Both the position numbers and the translations under genes were made by a program. DNA of 14,035 bases from Methanobacteriaceae archaeon (GTDB taxonomy: Archaea > Methanobacteriota > Methanobacteria > Methanobacteriales > Methanobacteriaceae). The notes beneath the pieces were generated by a model that was given only the letters and a program-made list of their open reading frames with translations, searched no databases and was not told the origin of the DNA. Location of the stretch: contig WOYJ01000187.1 in the NCBI GenBank assembly GCA_011620845.1, positions 1-14,035 on the forward strand, given 5' to 3'. Below are positions 5,890 to 14,035 of this stretch, one piece after another (position 1 is the first letter of the stretch; the number at the start of each line of letters is the position of its first letter).

Positions 5890-6321
5890 TTATTTTATAA
5901 CGATGTTATTTATGTTGTGCTGCCTTTTGGCTAATACCCTTGCTCTTTCAATATTTTGACCGCCTTTTCCAATGGCGGTTCTTTTATTTCGAGCATCAGT
6001 TTCCAGTGTAGCTATTTTTTCTCCGTTTTCCTTTTGAAGTATCCTTATGCTCCTGATTTTGGCCGGGGCCATTATGTTGGAGATGAATTCTACGGGATCT
6101 TCGGAGTGTTCTATTACCTCTACACCTTTATCCACTGTTTTCTGGACTTTGCCTACTGTACTTCCTCCTTTTCCAATAGCCAGTCCCATATCGCCTCTTT
6201 TAACCAGGAAGGTGAGTTTTCCGTTTTCATCATCAACCAAGCAGTCTTTGACTGTTGCTCCGGTCATGCTTTCAAAGAGGGCGATGTACCTTATCTCGTG
6301 GGTTGTAAATTTTATGGTCAC
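5890..6321 (-). CDS. nusA: NusA-like transcription elongation/termination protein (two KH domains)
   Basis: A 143-residue archaeal NusA-like protein. It carries only the two KH RNA-binding domains of bacterial NusA and lacks the polymerase-binding N-terminal domain and the S1 domain. Both KH loops are visible: IGKGG at 49-53 (GLAIGKGGSTVG) and IGKGG at 117-121 (TAIGKGGQNIERA). The family is thought to bind RNA and act in transcription elongation or rRNA synthesis, but its role is not well established. The start is a GTG (6319-6321) with GGGGTAAT (6326-6333) overlapping the stop codon of rpl30e; the gap is only five bases, so the two genes are probably translationally coupled. The next ATG in frame is at residue 19, inside the conserved FESMTGATVKDC region, so the GTG start is sound. 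Confidence 0.94.
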   Translation of the reverse strand: MTIKFTTHEIRYIALFESMTGATVKDCLVDDENGKLTFLVKRGDMGLAIGKGGSTVGKVQKTVDKGVEVIEHSEDPVEFISNIMAPAKIRSIRILQKENGEKIATLETDARNKRTAIGKGGQNIERARVLAKRQHNINNIVIK

Positions 6322-6326
6322 AAAAA

Positions 6327-6623
6327 TTACCCCGTCACTTCTAATATATTGGAGTCACCTGGATCCTTGATGGTAAGGGTGGCCACGGTGAATGGTTTTC
6401 CACATACTGATCCAAGGTCCCCACTGGTACCTTTGTAATTGTAAACCGGGATCTCTGATAATTTTGAATAATGTATCACATCCTCCCGGATGTCACGGGG
6501 ACAGTTCTCTGCTATAATGACCAGTTTACCTTTACCCTGTTTAAGTCCCTGTATTGATTTTTCAGATCCCAGTGTGACACTTCCGGTGTCCACTGCGACT
6601 CGAATTCCTCTATCCACGTCCAA
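6327..6623 (-). CDS. rpl30e: Large ribosomal subunit protein eL30
   Basis: A 98-residue protein of the L7Ae/L30e superfamily, a kink-turn RNA binder present in archaeal and eukaryotic but not bacterial ribosomes. Family features are the GIRVAVDTGSVTLGSEKSIQ N-terminal region (6-25), KLVIIAENCP (33-42) and the YNYKGTSGDLGSVCGKPFTV segment (61-80). The likely start is TTG at 6621-6623, with GGAGG at 6631-6635 and a 7-base spacer. A GTG two codons further in (6615-6617) would leave a 13-base spacer and is less likely. The ribosome site directly abuts the rpoA2 stop codon, so the genes are tightly coupled (12-base gap). Its place between rpoA2 and nusA is the usual euryarchaeal arrangement and links ribosome and polymerase production. 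Confidence 0.95.
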   Translation of the reverse strand: MDVDRGIRVAVDTGSVTLGSEKSIQGLKQGKGKLVIIAENCPRDIREDVIHYSKLSEIPVYNYKGTSGDLGSVCGKPFTVATLTIKDPGDSNILEVTG

Positions 6624-6635
6624 TCTACTTCCTCC

Positions 6636-7790
6636 TTAATCTCTAGCTTTCATAATAACGCCAACCGAACCTGTTCCCAGTGGTATTGGCTGTCCTATTA
6701 TAATGTTTTCAATTATACCGGTGAGATGATCAATTTCTCCTCTGATGCTGGCCCTTAAAAGGTGTTTGCCTGTCTCTTCAAAGGAGGCACGGGCCAGTAC
6801 ACTGGCTTTCTCACCGCTTATACCGTGTCTTCCTATGGATTTAACAGCTCCATCAGAAGTCATCATATCCGCCACCAGCATGATGTGTCTTACATCAACG
6901 GTTAATCCCTGTTCTTCCATGGTGCTCTGGGCCTCATGGATGATGGCATTTCTGGCAGCTTCTATTCCCAGAACCTTTTCTATTTCATGGATGTCGTTGG
7001 TAGTGGTTCTGGTTTTATCTACACCTTCCATCTTGAGTACAGCGCCAAGGTTCGAACCTTCGGTATGAATAACCCATTCCACATCTTCTTTGCTTATAAC
7101 TACTTTTCCGATGTTTTTAACTCCGCTTATCTGTAGATCGCGGACCTTATCGGCTAGAAGTCTAAGTTCTCTTATGGCGTGTTTTGATTCGGAAATTGTA
7201 GGTTCAAAACTCAGTAGGTTTTTATTTATTTCTACCTTTTTAAAAGCTTTTTCTATCTTGGCCAGAATAGAATCGTATTCCAGTCTCTTGTCTTGAACCT
7301 TTTCTTCATCGATTTCTACGGTCATACTCATTTCAGCGTAGTTAACGTTAAAATCCTTCAGAATATCGTTGAGTACTATCTTACCTATCTGGTTTGCGAT
7401 TTTCCGAACGAATTCCTCATCATTACCATAGTTTTCTTCAAAATATATGGCCATCGTGGGTGTTGATATCTTTTTACGGGCGTCTACAATCTCTATAAGT
7501 CTGGGTAATCCCAGGGTTACGTTTAATTCTGCCACTCCTGCATAGTGGAAGGTACGCATGGTCATCTGGGTACCCGGTTCTCCCACGGATTGAGCGGCTA
7601 CTGTGCCTACTGCTTCACCGTTTTCCACTCCGGCACGTTGGTAGGCCTTTTTTATTTCATCAACCAGTTCTTCCAGTTCTTTAACCTTTAATTTATGTCT
7701 TTCCGACGCCTCTGCTATCTCATGTATGAGACTTTCCGGGAAGTCGGCTTTTTTCTTCTTTACAACACTTGTTACCTTCTTAATATCCAC
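6636..7790 (-). CDS. rpoA2: DNA-directed RNA polymerase subunit A''
   Basis: The C-terminal part of the archaeal largest subunit (equivalent to the end of bacterial beta' and eukaryotic Rpb1), about 384 residues. The trigger loop is intact: GEPGTQMTMRTFHYAG at about residues 70-85. The C-terminal GRHGISGEKASVLARASFEE and ENIIIGQPIPLGTGSVGV segments, which belong to the jaw-to-clamp region, are also present. No intein interrupts the trigger-loop region, where some methanogens carry one. A TTG at 7800-7802 would add four residues, but it has no ribosome site and overlaps the GGGTGGT site; GTG at 7788-7790 sits four bases after that site and gives MDIKKVTSVV. The split between A' and A'' is normal in archaea, not a frameshift; the gap to rpoA1 is 45 bases. 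Confidence 0.96.
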   Translation of the reverse strand: MDIKKVTSVVKKKKADFPESLIHEIAEASERHKLKVKELEELVDEIKKAYQRAGVENGEAVGTVAAQSVGEPGTQMTMRTFHYAGVAELNVTLGLPRLIEIVDARKKISTPTMAIYFEENYGNDEEFVRKIANQIGKIVLNDILKDFNVNYAEMSMTVEIDEEKVQDKRLEYDSILAKIEKAFKKVEINKNLLSFEPTISESKHAIRELRLLADKVRDLQISGVKNIGKVVISKEDVEWVIHTEGSNLGAVLKMEGVDKTRTTTNDIHEIEKVLGIEAARNAIIHEAQSTMEEQGLTVDVRHIMLVADMMTSDGAVKSIGRHGISGEKASVLARASFEETGKHLLRASIRGEIDHLTGIIENIIIGQPIPLGTGSVGVIMKARD

Positions 7791-7793
7791 AAA

Positions 7794-7800
7794 ACCACCC
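7794..7800 (-). promoter_or_regulatory. Ribosome binding site favouring the GTG start of rpoA2
   Basis: The minus strand reads GGGTGGT followed by three T and GTG at 7788-7790. The layout is nearly the same as at fusA (GGGTGAT, short T-rich spacer, GTG). The alternative TTG at 7800-7802 overlaps the site, which argues against it. Confidence 0.6.
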
Positions 7801-7835
7801 AAACCATTAAATATGAATTAATAAATTTCTTCTAT

Positions 7836-10448
7836 TTATTTAGCCTTGGATTTTATCCTCATCTCTTCTATCATACGGTCAATATCAGCGACCTTTCCAT
7901 AGTCACTCTTAGCGGGGTCTACTCCATCTTCACCATATTTGCTCTGGATTATAATTCCCCGGTTGTCCCGGACTGTTCCATCGGGCTGTACACTTAGATC
8001 CTGCAGGGCATTGACCAGTCTTCTCTGCATGTAACCACTCTGGGCTGTACGGATAGCGGTGTCCACCAGTCCTTCACGTCCACCCATAGCATGGAAGAAG
8101 AATTCCAGTGGGTCCAATCCTTTCTTGTAGCTGGAATGTACGAATCCACTGGCTTTAGCACCCAGTTCACCTTCTTTGAAGTGTGGTAGGGTCCTTTTAC
8201 TGTAACCCCTCTCTATTCGGCCACCACGTACTGACTGCTGTCCTACACATGCGGCGATCTGGGTCAGGTTTAGCATTGAACCTCTTGCACCGGTAAGGGC
8301 CATGATAACTGCATGGTTATCCATCCCGAAGTAGCTTTCTGCTATTTCTCCAGATTTGTCCCTGGCTTCTCCTAAAACCTGCATGATCTTCATCTCCAGG
8401 GTTTCCCTGAGGCTTCGTCCCGGCAGGGCTTCCAGTTCATCATTGTGATAAGCTTCAATGAGCTGTTCAACCTTCAGTTCTGCCCTACTTAATAGTTCTT
8501 CAATACGGTCCTTGGCTTCCTGTGGGATTTCCTCATCAGCCGTGCTGGTGGTGAATCCTCTTTTCATAATACTGGATATGGCCAGTTTGGTGGCGGAGTC
8601 CAGGAATTCTCGGGCTCTATCTGTACCGTAATCCTTGACTATGGAATCTAGAATTTTACCAGAAAATGCACCGTAGGCTTTTTCATCTATTGCTCCTGAT
8701 ATAAGTTGTCCGTCTTCTATAACTACATAGGCGTCGTTTTTACATTCCTGTTTCAGGCATTCGTCACATTTTCGGCATATCTCAGCCCGGTAGACCATGT
8801 TCAGGTCATCGGGTAAGAGAAGACTAAATACTTCTTTACCTGTCCAATCTGCATTTTTCCGCTTGGGCAAAGGTAATTTAGCTTTTTTAAGCATTTGATA
8901 AACGTGATCTTCTTTAAATACTGATCCTTCCCTGGTTAGAAGGTATGCGCCTGATATGTGATCGTGTATTCCGCCGATGATGGGACCTCCAAATCTGGGG
9001 GATAGTATGTGTTCCTGTACCCTCATGAGTGATTTGGCTTCTGCACGGGATTCTTCCGTCTGGAAGACGTGCATGTTCATCTCGTCACCATCGAAGTCAG
9101 CGTTGTAAGGTGGACATACACACAGGTTTAAACGGAAGGTTTTGTAGGGTAGTACCTTTACTTCGTGGGCCATCATGGACATCCTGTGCAGGGAAGGTTG
9201 TCTGTTGAAGAGTACGATATCTCCATCCATTAAGTGTCTTTCTACAATATATCCTGGTTCTAATTTTTCTATTATAGCATCTTTTGTTTCTTCATAGACT
9301 CTTATCTTCCGATCGTCAGGTCTGATGACGTAATTGGCTCCGGGGTGTATTTCCGGACCGTTTTCTATGTGTACCTTCATATCTTCAATGTTCCATTCAG
9401 TCACGTATACTGGTACGGTAACTTCCTTGGCTATCATCTCTGGAACACCTACTTCGTTGATGCTGATGTTGGGGTCTGGAGAGATAACGGTTCTTGCAGA
9501 GAAGTTAACCCTTTTACCGGATAAGTTGCTCCTGAACCTTCCTTCTTTACCCTTGAGTCGCTGGGCCAGGGTTTTAAGTGGCCTTCCTGATCTGTGCCTG
9601 GCCGGTGGTACTCCTGATGCTTCGTTATCAAAATAAGTGGTTACGTGATATTGCAGGAGTTCCCATAAATCCTCTACAATTAGTTGTGGAGCTCCGGCTT
9701 CCATATTCTCCTTTAATCTCTGATTGATACGTAAAATATCCACCAGTTTGTGTGTCAGGTCGTCCTCTGAGCGTTCCCCTGTCTCCAGGGTTATGGATGG
9801 TCTTACTGTTACTGGTGGGACTGGTAATACAGTCAGCACCATCCATTCGGGTTTGGCGATCTCTGGGTTTATCCCGATGAGTAAGTAATCGTCTTCGTTG
9901 ATTTTCTCCAGTCTATCCCTCACCTCGGAAGAGGTGAGCTTGTAGTTGCCTTCCACGATGGATACTGGTTTGTCTATCTTGATTTCTTCCTTTTCCTCAT
10001 CACAGTGGGGGCATTTATCTCTACGGGCGACAGTGTAAATTTCTTTTATGATGGCGGTTATGCTTTCCTCATTTTGGAGTTTGGCCTCGATTTTTTCCTT
10101 GTAGTCGACTATTTCGCTTTCGGTAAGGAGAACCCTCCCGCAGTTGCTGCATGTGGATCTTAGTATTTTATGAATGGTATCGGCGAATCCCACATGGATT
10201 ACAGGTCTCGCCAGGTTGATATGTCCAAAGTGGCCCTGACAGTCTCCTCCTTTGGATCCACATGATCTGCATCGGAGTCCCGGGTCAATAACCCCTAATC
10301 GGGGGTCCATAAGTCCAGCTTCTATGGGGTAGCCGTCTTCATCATAGGTATCTGGAGTTACGATCTTGGTGACCGACATCTTTCTGATGTTTTCTGGGGA
10401 TAGAAGACCGAAATTTATCTGGGAAATTTTCTTTAAAATTCCTTGCAA
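7836..10448 (-). CDS. rpoA1: DNA-directed RNA polymerase subunit A'
   Basis: An 870-residue protein, the N-terminal two thirds of the largest polymerase subunit. The catalytic Mg-binding motif NADFDGDEMNMH is at 449-460, with Asp451, Asp453 and Asp455. Two zinc sites of the clamp are seen near the N-terminus: C60-C63-C70-H73 (CRSCGSKGGDCQGHFG) and C100, C103, C146, C149. The bridge-helix region is near 790-815 (GREGLVDTAIRTAQSGYMQR), where the rim of the active site continues into A''. A further Cys cluster near 560-575 (CRKCDECLKQEC) fits the insertion seen in methanogen homologues. No intein is present at the catalytic loop. The start is TTG (10446-10448) with AGGAGAG (10455-10461) six bases upstream, giving MQGILKKISQINFG as in relatives. 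It follows rpoB1 by 106 bases. Confidence 0.97.
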   Translation of the reverse strand: MQGILKKISQINFGLLSPENIRKMSVTKIVTPDTYDEDGYPIEAGLMDPRLGVIDPGLRCRSCGSKGGDCQGHFGHINLARPVIHVGFADTIHKILRSTCSNCGRVLLTESEIVDYKEKIEAKLQNEESITAIIKEIYTVARRDKCPHCDEEKEEIKIDKPVSIVEGNYKLTSSEVRDRLEKINEDDYLLIGINPEIAKPEWMVLTVLPVPPVTVRPSITLETGERSEDDLTHKLVDILRINQRLKENMEAGAPQLIVEDLWELLQYHVTTYFDNEASGVPPARHRSGRPLKTLAQRLKGKEGRFRSNLSGKRVNFSARTVISPDPNISINEVGVPEMIAKEVTVPVYVTEWNIEDMKVHIENGPEIHPGANYVIRPDDRKIRVYEETKDAIIEKLEPGYIVERHLMDGDIVLFNRQPSLHRMSMMAHEVKVLPYKTFRLNLCVCPPYNADFDGDEMNMHVFQTEESRAEAKSLMRVQEHILSPRFGGPIIGGIHDHISGAYLLTREGSVFKEDHVYQMLKKAKLPLPKRKNADWTGKEVFSLLLPDDLNMVYRAEICRKCDECLKQECKNDAYVVIEDGQLISGAIDEKAYGAFSGKILDSIVKDYGTDRAREFLDSATKLAISSIMKRGFTTSTADEEIPQEAKDRIEELLSRAELKVEQLIEAYHNDELEALPGRSLRETLEMKIMQVLGEARDKSGEIAESYFGMDNHAVIMALTGARGSMLNLTQIAACVGQQSVRGGRIERGYSKRTLPHFKEGELGAKASGFVHSSYKKGLDPLEFFFHAMGGREGLVDTAIRTAQSGYMQRRLVNALQDLSVQPDGTVRDNRGIIIQSKYGEDGVDPAKSDYGKVADIDRMIEEMRIKSKAK

Positions 10449-10511
10449 GCTATTCTCTCCTGAAACATTTTAAATGATTTATATTTCCATTATTTTGAAG
10501 TTTTTATCTCT

Positions 10512-10548
10512 TTAAATTGGTTGAATTATCTTTGAATCGGTTAAATTG
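10512..10548. repeat. Repeated TTAAATTG in the rpoB1-rpoA1 spacer
   Basis: TTAAATTG occurs at 10512-10519 and 10541-10548, with related GGTTGAATT and GAATCGGTT segments between them. The same octamer is the core of the triple repeat at the rpoB2-rpoB1 junction. Low sequence complexity (AT-rich) could produce this by chance, so the confidence is modest. Confidence 0.35.
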
Positions 10549-10554
10549 AATTTT

Positions 10555-12363
10555 TTAGGCCTTATCCTCCAGTACCAGTTTGGGGAATATGCAAAGGCTC
10601 TTGAGCTCGTCTAAGAGGAGTTTGAAGGCGTATGATATTTCCACCGGGAAGGTATCCACATCTCCGCATATGGGACAGTATTTTTTATCCCTTATACGGT
10701 CGTAGATGGCTATCATACCACATTCACATACTATGGCCTCGTATTTATCTGATTCATCGAGCAGTCTCTCCTTTAAAGCAAGTGCTGCTCCATGGGCAAT
10801 CAAACAGTCCCTTTCCATCTCTCCGAATCTGAGTCCGCCTTCTCTGGCCCTTCCTTCTGTGGGTTGTCTGGTGAGTACCTGTACTGGGCCTCTTGATCTG
10901 GCGTAGACTTTGTCTGAGGTCATATGGTGTAGTTTCTGGTAGTAGGCCACTCCTACGAATATCTCTGCTTCTATTCGTTCACCGGTTATTCCGTTGTAGA
11001 GTGATTCTCTTCCAGCGGTTTCAAATCCGTTGGCCTTTAAGAGGTCCATTATCTCCACTTCATGGTTTCCGCTGAATGGTGTTCCGTCCATACGGGTTCC
11101 TTCCAATGTTCCGGCTTTACCGGCAAGCATCTCCAGCACCTGACCCACAGACATCCTGGATGGTATGGCATGGGGGTTTATTATGAGATCTGGTGTGATC
11201 CCTTCTTCGGTGAAGGGCATGTTTTCCTGGGAGACAATGAGTCCTACCACACCTTTCTGTCCGTGTCTTGATGCGAATTTATCACCAAATTCAGGTTGTC
11301 TTTGGTCTCTTACCCTTATTTTGGCCAGTTTACTTCCTTCTACTGTTTCAGTTAGCATTACCGCATCTACTGTGCCGTGTTCCCCGTGTCTTACTGTGAC
11401 TGAAGTTTCTCTTCTTCTCTCGGCGACTGTTCCGAATTCATCTATCTCTTCTAAAAATCGGGGTGGTGATGTTTTTCCAATGAGGACATCACCTGATTTT
11501 ACGGTTACCTCGGGATTTACTATGCCGTCTTCATCTAGGTGCCTGTAAACTTCTTCGGAACGGAACCCACGTACTATATTTTCGGGTACTTCGAATTTGT
11601 CCTCCTGTCCTCCAGGATACCTTCTTTCTGATGCTTCATATGAACGGAAGAATGATGATCTGGCCAGTCCCCTCTCAATTGAGGCCTTGTTCAGGATGAG
11701 CGCGTCTTCCATATTGTATCCTTCATAGGACATAACCGCTACCACGAAGTTCTGTCCGGAAGGCCTTTTATCGTACTGTGTGGCATCTATACTTTTAGTT
11801 TTGACTATAGGTACCTGTGGATGGTGTAAAAGGTGTGCCCTGGTGTCTGTTCGCAGATTGTAGTTGGATACGTATAATCCCAGCGCCTGTTTGGTCATAC
11901 CCGCTTCCATGGTGTTCCTTGGTGATGAGTTGTGGTTGGCATAGGGTATGATACCTGCGCAGATACCCAGCATGGTGGAGGGGTCTATCTCCAGATGGGT
12001 GTGTTCCGGGGTTAATTCCTCTTCAAAAATAGCGATGTAGGTGTTTTCCTCTTCTTCTGCGTCGAGATACTCGATTACACCCATAGCTATCAGGTCCAAC
12101 CAGTTGAGTTCCCCTGCAGCTAATTTTTCGATGTGTTCATCTTTTAATGCGGATTTTCCATCGTTTACCACTATCACCGGTCTTCTGGTTCTTCCAGGAT
12201 CGTTGAATATGTAGATTTCATCGGTATCATCGTAGTAGGTGATGTTCATCTCATGGGAGATATCACCGGATCTCCTCTTCTCCCGCATGGTTTCTACAAA
12301 CGCGTACGGGTCTTCGGTGGTTCCAATCAGTTTACCGTTGATATAAATTTTAGATTTTTTCAA
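10555..12363 (-). CDS. rpoB1: DNA-directed RNA polymerase subunit B' (C-terminal half of second-largest subunit)
   Basis: A 602-residue protein that corresponds to the C-terminal half of bacterial beta and Rpb2, containing the hybrid-binding domain, wall, anchor and clamp. Catalytic-centre stretches include VMSYEGYNMEDALILN (about 209-224) and EFGDKFASRHGQKGVVG, with the conserved lysines that contact the nascent RNA end. The anchor segment NPHAIPSRMSVGQVLEMLAG and the C-terminal zinc site C546, C548, C563, C566 are present. The start is a TTG (12361-12363) preceded by GGGGG at 12371-12375 with a 7-base spacer; the next in-frame ATG is at residue 26, within the conserved region. The B''/B' split is normal in methanogens, and rpoB2 ends 76 bases upstream. 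No frameshift is seen. Confidence 0.96.
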   Translation of the reverse strand: MKKSKIYINGKLIGTTEDPYAFVETMREKRRSGDISHEMNITYYDDTDEIYIFNDPGRTRRPVIVVNDGKSALKDEHIEKLAAGELNWLDLIAMGVIEYLDAEEEENTYIAIFEEELTPEHTHLEIDPSTMLGICAGIIPYANHNSSPRNTMEAGMTKQALGLYVSNYNLRTDTRAHLLHHPQVPIVKTKSIDATQYDKRPSGQNFVVAVMSYEGYNMEDALILNKASIERGLARSSFFRSYEASERRYPGGQEDKFEVPENIVRGFRSEEVYRHLDEDGIVNPEVTVKSGDVLIGKTSPPRFLEEIDEFGTVAERRRETSVTVRHGEHGTVDAVMLTETVEGSKLAKIRVRDQRQPEFGDKFASRHGQKGVVGLIVSQENMPFTEEGITPDLIINPHAIPSRMSVGQVLEMLAGKAGTLEGTRMDGTPFSGNHEVEIMDLLKANGFETAGRESLYNGITGERIEAEIFVGVAYYQKLHHMTSDKVYARSRGPVQVLTRQPTEGRAREGGLRFGEMERDCLIAHGAALALKERLLDESDKYEAIVCECGMIAIYDRIRDKKYCPICGDVDTFPVEISYAFKLLLDELKSLCIFPKLVLEDKA

Positions 12364-12403
12364 ATATTTTCCCCCAATTTGTCTGGATCATTTTTTATTA
12401 TCG

Positions 12404-12452
12404 TTAAATTGGATTTCTTTTGTTTTAAAATGGATTTCCTTAAATTGGATTT
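12404..12452. repeat. Three copies of a 13-base repeat at the rpoB2-rpoB1 junction
   Basis: TTAAATTGGATTT occurs at 12404-12416 and 12440-12452, and TTAAAATGGATTT at 12425-12437. On the minus strand the first copy met is the end of rpoB2 (AAT CCA ATT TAA, Asn-Pro-Ile-stop). The next copy begins 15 bases later and reads AAT CCA TTT TAA; the third lies another 21 bases on. The spacer is thus largely made of copies of the gene's own 3' end, including the stop codon. Confidence 0.7.
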
Positions 12453-13930
12453 ACCATCTTCATTTTCTTAATAACATCTTCTAGTTCCTGTGGGTCTGAG
12501 CCTTCTGATATCTTGGCCAGTATGGCCAGGTTTTTCACCAGACCACAGTTCGGTCCCTCGGGAGTCTCGTTGGGACATATTTTCCCGAACTGGGTGGGGT
12601 GCAGGTCACGGGCTTCGAAGTGAGGTTGGCTCCTCGAGAGTGGTGAGACAACCCTTTTAAGGTGGGATAGGGTTCCCATGTAACTGGTTCTGTCCAGTAA
12701 CTGGCTTACACCGGCTCGTCCTCCGACCCAGTTTCCGGTGGCTATGGCGTGTTTGATGTTCTCGGTTAAGACGTCGGAACGTACCGCCTGTTTTACAGAG
12801 GGTTCTTTTCCCCGTGCCAGGCTTCTCTCCAGCTGGTAGGTCATGTCCCTGGTTAAACTGGTGAAGGCCACTCTGAAGAGGTCTTCCATTAAATCCCCAG
12901 ATACCCGGAGTCTTTTGTTGGCGTAGTGGTCCTTGTCGTGTGGTTCTCTCTTATCGAAAATTACCTGTAAGAGCATCTCTGCCATCTCTGCCAGATAAGT
13001 GGCTTTTTCAGCCCTTTTTTCTGGCTCTACACCGATATGCGGTAGTAGATATCGGTCTATTACGTCTTCTGCCCTTTTAATCCGGTATTCCTCGGTCATT
13101 CCCTTGGCTACCCTGTTACCAATGTACTTGATGGCGTCGTAGTTGTTTGTAATCTCGGATGTCTGTATATCATCTATGAGGAGGAACTGTATGTCACTTT
13201 CTTCGGATATGCTGTTTACCAGGTCTTTATCTGTCTCGAGACCCAGTGCTCTGAGCAATACCACGAGTGGTATTTCTCCTGGGACGTATGGGAAGGATAT
13301 CCTGAGGAAAACACCTTTTTTACGTGGCTTCCTGTATTCCAGGGTGATTCTGGCCCTGAATCCGCTTTTTATGGATGTAACGATGGCTCTGGCGCGTCTG
13401 TCTTCTTTTTCGCCTATCCGCTCCAGTATGATCTTGTTGGGAGCTATCTCTTCCATGGTTACGATGGCCCTTTCTGAGCCGTTTACTATGAAGTATCCGC
13501 CTGGATCATGGGGGTCTTCCCCGTTGTCTTCCAGTTCTGCTTCGTTCAACCCATTCAGGTGGCATATGTTTGATTTCAACATCACCGGCATTTCACCTAT
13601 GTACACGTTTTCCATTTCCTGCTCTTCCTCTCCCTTAATCAGGGACATCTCCAGGTACATGTGGGCGGAGTAGGTGAGGTTTCGCAGTCTGGCCTGTGTG
13701 GGAAAGATTTTACTATTGGATCCATCTGCTTCTTTTATGAAAGGCTTTTTAATTGTTAGGTTTCCTGTTTTTATGGAATATTCACCCTGTTCGAGAACAA
13801 TGGGCTCTGTTATGTCTATTATATCCTGTATTCTGTGGTCTACAAAGTCGTTATACGATTTGATGTGGTGGTCTACCAGATTGTATTCATCAAAAAATGC
13901 ATCAACCAGTTCCCATGCATTTTGAACCAT
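12440..13930 (-). CDS. rpoB2: DNA-directed RNA polymerase subunit B'' (N-terminal half of second-largest subunit)
   Basis: A 496-residue protein equal to the N-terminal half of bacterial beta and Rpb2, covering protrusion, lobe and fork. Recognisable parts are the N-terminal MVQNAWELVDAFFDEYNLV region, the GGYFIVNGSERAIVTMEEIAPN segment near 143-165, and the C-terminal fork region with TSYMGTLSHLKRV, ARDLHPTQFGKICP and NETPEGPNCGLVKNLA, where rifampicin binds in bacterial homologues. Length fits methanogen B''. The ATG is preceded by GGAGGAATTTA. It is the first complete gene of the cluster; rpoH, usually just upstream in euryarchaea, is not within the last 105 bases of the window. Its last codons are repeated downstream as noncoding copies. 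Confidence 0.96.
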   Translation of the reverse strand: MVQNAWELVDAFFDEYNLVDHHIKSYNDFVDHRIQDIIDITEPIVLEQGEYSIKTGNLTIKKPFIKEADGSNSKIFPTQARLRNLTYSAHMYLEMSLIKGEEEQEMENVYIGEMPVMLKSNICHLNGLNEAELEDNGEDPHDPGGYFIVNGSERAIVTMEEIAPNKIILERIGEKEDRRARAIVTSIKSGFRARITLEYRKPRKKGVFLRISFPYVPGEIPLVVLLRALGLETDKDLVNSISEESDIQFLLIDDIQTSEITNNYDAIKYIGNRVAKGMTEEYRIKRAEDVIDRYLLPHIGVEPEKRAEKATYLAEMAEMLLQVIFDKREPHDKDHYANKRLRVSGDLMEDLFRVAFTSLTRDMTYQLERSLARGKEPSVKQAVRSDVLTENIKHAIATGNWVGGRAGVSQLLDRTSYMGTLSHLKRVVSPLSRSQPHFEARDLHPTQFGKICPNETPEGPNCGLVKNLAILAKISEGSDPQELEDVIKKMKMVNPI

Positions 13931-14035
13931 TAAATTCCTCCAAAAATAAATTATAGCTAATCATAGCTTTTTTTGCCTTTGAAACTAAAATTATATTAAT
14001 AACTTCTATTATATTATTAATATTATCCCATTAGT
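13931..14035 (-). promoter_or_regulatory. AT-rich leader/promoter region upstream of rpoB2
   Basis: No coding frame extends through this 105-base end: all three minus-strand frames meet stops within nine codons of the edge. ATTAATATAA on the minus strand (13991-14000) could serve as a TATA box with a start near 13970 and a leader of about 40 bases. A short direct repeat ATAGCT occurs twice at 10-base spacing in the leader (around 13953-13969). The extreme AT content makes TATA calls here uncertain. Confidence 0.4.

Noticed and set aside
6636..10448. A' and A'' as one gene broken by a frameshift
   Set aside because: The split at this point is the normal archaeal arrangement; each part has its own start and ribosome site and there is a 45-base spacer.
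6636..10448. Inteins in the polymerase genes
   Set aside because: Methanogen relatives can carry inteins at the catalytic loop or trigger loop, but both motifs here are uninterrupted and protein lengths are normal.
10477..10486. AAATATAAAT on the minus strand as an rpoA1 promoter
   Set aside because: A start 26 bases downstream would fall inside the rpoA1 ribosome site; the match is probably due to AT richness.
10555..13930. B'' and B' as a disrupted single rpoB
   Set aside because: Methanogens and related euryarchaea normally encode the second-largest subunit as two genes; both parts are complete and have their own starts.

Overview
The window reads as a methanogenic euryarchaeon, most likely a member of the Methanobacteriales close to Methanobacterium or Methanothermobacter. 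RNA polymerase is split into B'', B', A' and A'', the elongation factors are of EF-2 and EF-1alpha type, and there is an archaeal NusA-like protein, an eL30 protein and spacers carrying TATA boxes. Almost everything lies on the minus strand, so it is read from high to low coordinates.

In transcription order: an AT-rich promoter region (13931-14035), then rpoB2, rpoB1, rpoA1, rpoA2, rpl30e and nusA (the polymerase block), then a TATA-containing spacer, then rps12, rps7 and fusA, a terminator-like hairpin and a second internal promoter, then tuf, a structured spacer, rps10 and a tRNA-Ser(UGA). This is the conserved euryarchaeal rpo-str super-cluster. The products form the catalytic core of RNA polymerase, an elongation cofactor, three small-subunit proteins and one large-subunit protein, and the two GTPases of translation elongation. 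Tail-to-tail with the tRNA is a small winged-helix regulator on the plus strand (171-515). Divergent from it is the start of a further gene that runs off the left edge (1-87).

Every conserved gene appears intact. I see no intein, frameshift, insertion sequence, CRISPR array or foreign cassette, and no stretch longer than about 140 bases lacks a gene or RNA. I found no new multi-gene system. The material worth a second look is in the spacers: a dyad over the regulator's promoter, a tRNA T-arm-like hairpin followed by a U tract between tuf and rps10, tandem duplications that copy gene 3' ends with their stop codons at two operon junctions, hairpins around the fusA-tuf junction, and a strong bias to GTG and TTG starts (7 of 11 minus-strand complete genes).
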